This document shows positions 62,737-64,000 of a stretch of DNA of 64,000 bases, piece by piece. The position numbers were made by a program, and so were the translations under genes. Position 1 is the first letter of the stretch. Each line of letters starts with the position of its first letter. The notes below the pieces were generated by a model, which saw only the letters and a list, made by a program, of their open reading frames with translations, searched no databases and was not told the DNA's origin. This DNA comes from Caryophanales bacterium UBA1737 (lineage in GTDB: Bacteria; Bacillota_I; Bacilli_A; ML615J-28; CAG-313): the NCBI GenBank assembly GCA_002315915.1, contig DCIB01000009.1, positions 1 through 64,000 of the forward strand, read 5' to 3'.

Positions 62737-64000
62737 ATGGAATTTAAAGTAATAATTAATGGTATCGAAGTAATGGTTGATGAAAATGCAACTATTCTAG
62801 ATGCAGCAAATATTGCAAAAGTAGATATACCACGTCTTTGCTTCTTAAAAGGTATAAATGAAAACTCATCATGTAGATTATGTGTAGTTGAAGTAGAAGG
62901 TATCAAAACATTAAAAAACTCTTGTAGTGTTAAGGTAAAAGATTGCTTACAAAGAGGATCTGATACATTAGTTGTTAAAACTAATACACCACGTGTACTA
63001 GATGCAGTTAAACATAACTTAGAATTAATTGCTGGTAACCACTTATTTGAATGTTGGAAATGTCCAAGAGAACATAACTGTGAATTATTAAGATTACTAC
63101 GTAAATTTAATATTACTAATGTAATTGGTGAAGATGCAACATTCAGCATGAAAGATAGAGTTCAAAACATCTCTAATGCAATGCAACTTGATTCATCTAA
63201 ATGTGTATTATGTGGAAGATGTATTGCCGCTTGTGAAAAACTAGCTGGTACAAAAGTATTAGGATTTAACTATCGTGGATCAAAAACTTATGTTGGTCCT
63301 GCACTTAATTATCTTATTGCTGATTCTGGATGTATTTATTGTGGTAAATGTATTCAAGCATGTCCAACTGGAGCTATTAAAGAAAAAGATGATATTGCTC
63401 TTGCAGAAAGCTTAGTAGCTAATAAAGAATTTTATACAATATTCTGTATGGCACCATCAGTACGTGTTGCTTTAGGTGAAGAATTCGGAATGAAGATGGG
63501 TACTAATGTAGAAGGTAAAATCTATACAGCTATTAAAGAACTTGGATTTGATGATGTTACTGATGTAAACTTTGCAGCAGATTTAACAATCATGGAAGAA
63601 GGTACTGAATTTATTGGTAGATTTACAAAAGCTCTAAAGGGAGAAGAAGTTAAATTACCACTTCTAACATCTTGTTCTCCAGGTTGGATTAGATATATTG
63701 AAACATATTATCCAGAATACTTAGATAACTTATCAAGCTGTAAATCACCTCAACAAATGCAAGGTGCAATAATTAAAAATTATTATGCAGAAAAACTTGG
63801 TTTAGATAAAAACAAAGTAAAAGTTATATCTGTAATGCCATGTATTGCAAAGAAATTTGAAGCAAGCCGTCCAGAAATGGAAGTAGATGGCGTAAGAGAT
63901 ATCGATTGCGTATTAACAACTCGTGAACTTGCACGTTGGATTAAACGTCATGATATTGATTTCAGAAACTTAGAAGATAGTATTCCAGAAAGCGCTCTTG
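62737..64000 (+). CDS. [FeFe]-hydrogenase catalytic subunit, HydA type, C-terminus beyond the window
   Basis: 421 codons are visible. Order: [2Fe-2S] ferredoxin domain (CFLKGINENSSCRLC), His-ligated [4Fe-4S] (HLFECWKCPREHNCE), two [4Fe-4S] clusters (CVLCGRCIAAC, CIYCGKCIQACP), then the H-cluster domain. Motif L1 reads TSCSPGW at residues 311-317, with Ser where CpI has the second Cys. Motif L2 begins MPCIAKKFE with Cys369. The L3 motif is past the edge. SD AAGGAGG. Accessory maturases (HydE, F, G) are not in the window. Confidence 0.95.
   Translation, partial: MEFKVIINGIEVMVDENATILDAANIAKVDIPRLCFLKGINENSSCRLCVVEVEGIKTLKNSCSVKVKDCLQRGSDTLVVKTNTPRVLDAVKHNLELIAGNHLFECWKCPREHNCELLRLLRKFNITNVIGEDATFSMKDRVQNISNAMQLDSSKCVLCGRCIAACEKLAGTKVLGFNYRGSKTYVGPALNYLIADSGCIYCGKCIQACPTGAIKEKDDIALAESLVANKEFYTIFCMAPSVRVALGEEFGMKMGTNVEGKIYTAIKELGFDDVTDVNFAADLTIMEEGTEFIGRFTKALKGEEVKLPLLTSCSPGWIRYIETYYPEYLDNLSSCKSPQQMQGAIIKNYYAEKLGLDKNKVKVISVMPCIAKKFEASRPEMEVDGVRDIDCVLTTRELARWIKRHDIDFRNLEDSIPESAL

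Noticed and set aside
62712..63149. 145-codon minus-strand frame
   Set aside because: Shadow of the hydA ferredoxin domains.
1..64000. CRISPR array, rRNA operon, riboswitch
   Set aside because: No spaced identical repeats, no rRNA signature and no convincing riboswitch fold seen on either strand.

Overview
The window is a very AT-rich chromosome segment of a low-GC Gram-positive bacterium, most likely a fermentative anaerobe in or near the Erysipelotrichia/Mollicutes-like Bacilli (inference from gene content). Evidence: almost every gap between transcription units carries an intrinsic terminator, promoters have an extended -10 (TGATATAAT), tRNAs encode their CCA ends, there is a rel/apt/dtd block and a gdpP-rplI-dnaB-prfA-prmC-tsaC-rpiB block, and the right edge encodes an [FeFe]-hydrogenase of the NuoE/NuoF/HydA type. 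TGA is a normal stop but is seen only in two ATGA gene overlaps and at one degraded gene.

Layout. 1-3.9 kb: a lipoprotein cut by the window edge, four CGTTTG direct repeats spaced 20-21 bp, tRNA-Leu, a YbjN-like protein, a PlsC-type acyltransferase with a zinc ribbon, and an rRNA uracil methyltransferase. 4.0-5.2 kb: a protein made of six exact 16-residue repeats, and a membrane protein. 5.3-12.7 kb: a housekeeping operon, headed by a c-di-AMP phosphodiesterase whose last 144 residues look like a divergent ribosomal protein bL9, directly before the true rplI. 12.8-16.0 kb: metal-responsive ArsR repressor, P-type ATPase, small membrane protein, then an N-terminally truncated YhcG-type nuclease. 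16.1-22 kb: radical SAM protein, DUF1295 membrane protein, a second PlsC-type acyltransferase carrying a G9 tract that puts it out of frame (candidate phase variation), YigZ, CinA C-terminal amidohydrolase, and a membrane O-acyltransferase. 22-34.6 kb: tex, acpP, a class II Fic protein behind five 12-bp tandem repeats, glpK, then apt-rel-dtd and downstream genes ending in an RluA-type pseudouridine synthase. 34.6-41.3 kb (mostly minus strand): htpG with a perfect CIRCE element, a membrane alpha/beta hydrolase, a ZIP transporter, tRNA-Cys and a two-gene chromate-type transporter.

From tRNA-Lys (41.4 kb) to about 57.4 kb the window looks accessory. It holds a decayed IS3 element, zinc-ribbon membrane proteins, an AbrB/ABC module whose permease is frameshifted, a nitroreductase, a type III restriction helicase lacking its N-terminus, a zinc-ribbon PD-(D/E)XK-like nuclease, and a 1734-residue surface protein with an embedded Hint module. 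57.5-64 kb: an M29 aminopeptidase, a DUF3990 (ADP-ribosyltransferase-like) gene coupled to an unknown partner, and the bifurcating-type hydrogenase operon, which runs off the right edge.

The strongest candidates for new biology are the bL9-like domain on GdpP beside an intact rplI, the G9 switch in the acyltransferase, the six-repeat protein, the Fic promoter repeats and the DUF3990 pair. All calls come from reading the sequence by eye; no database search was run.
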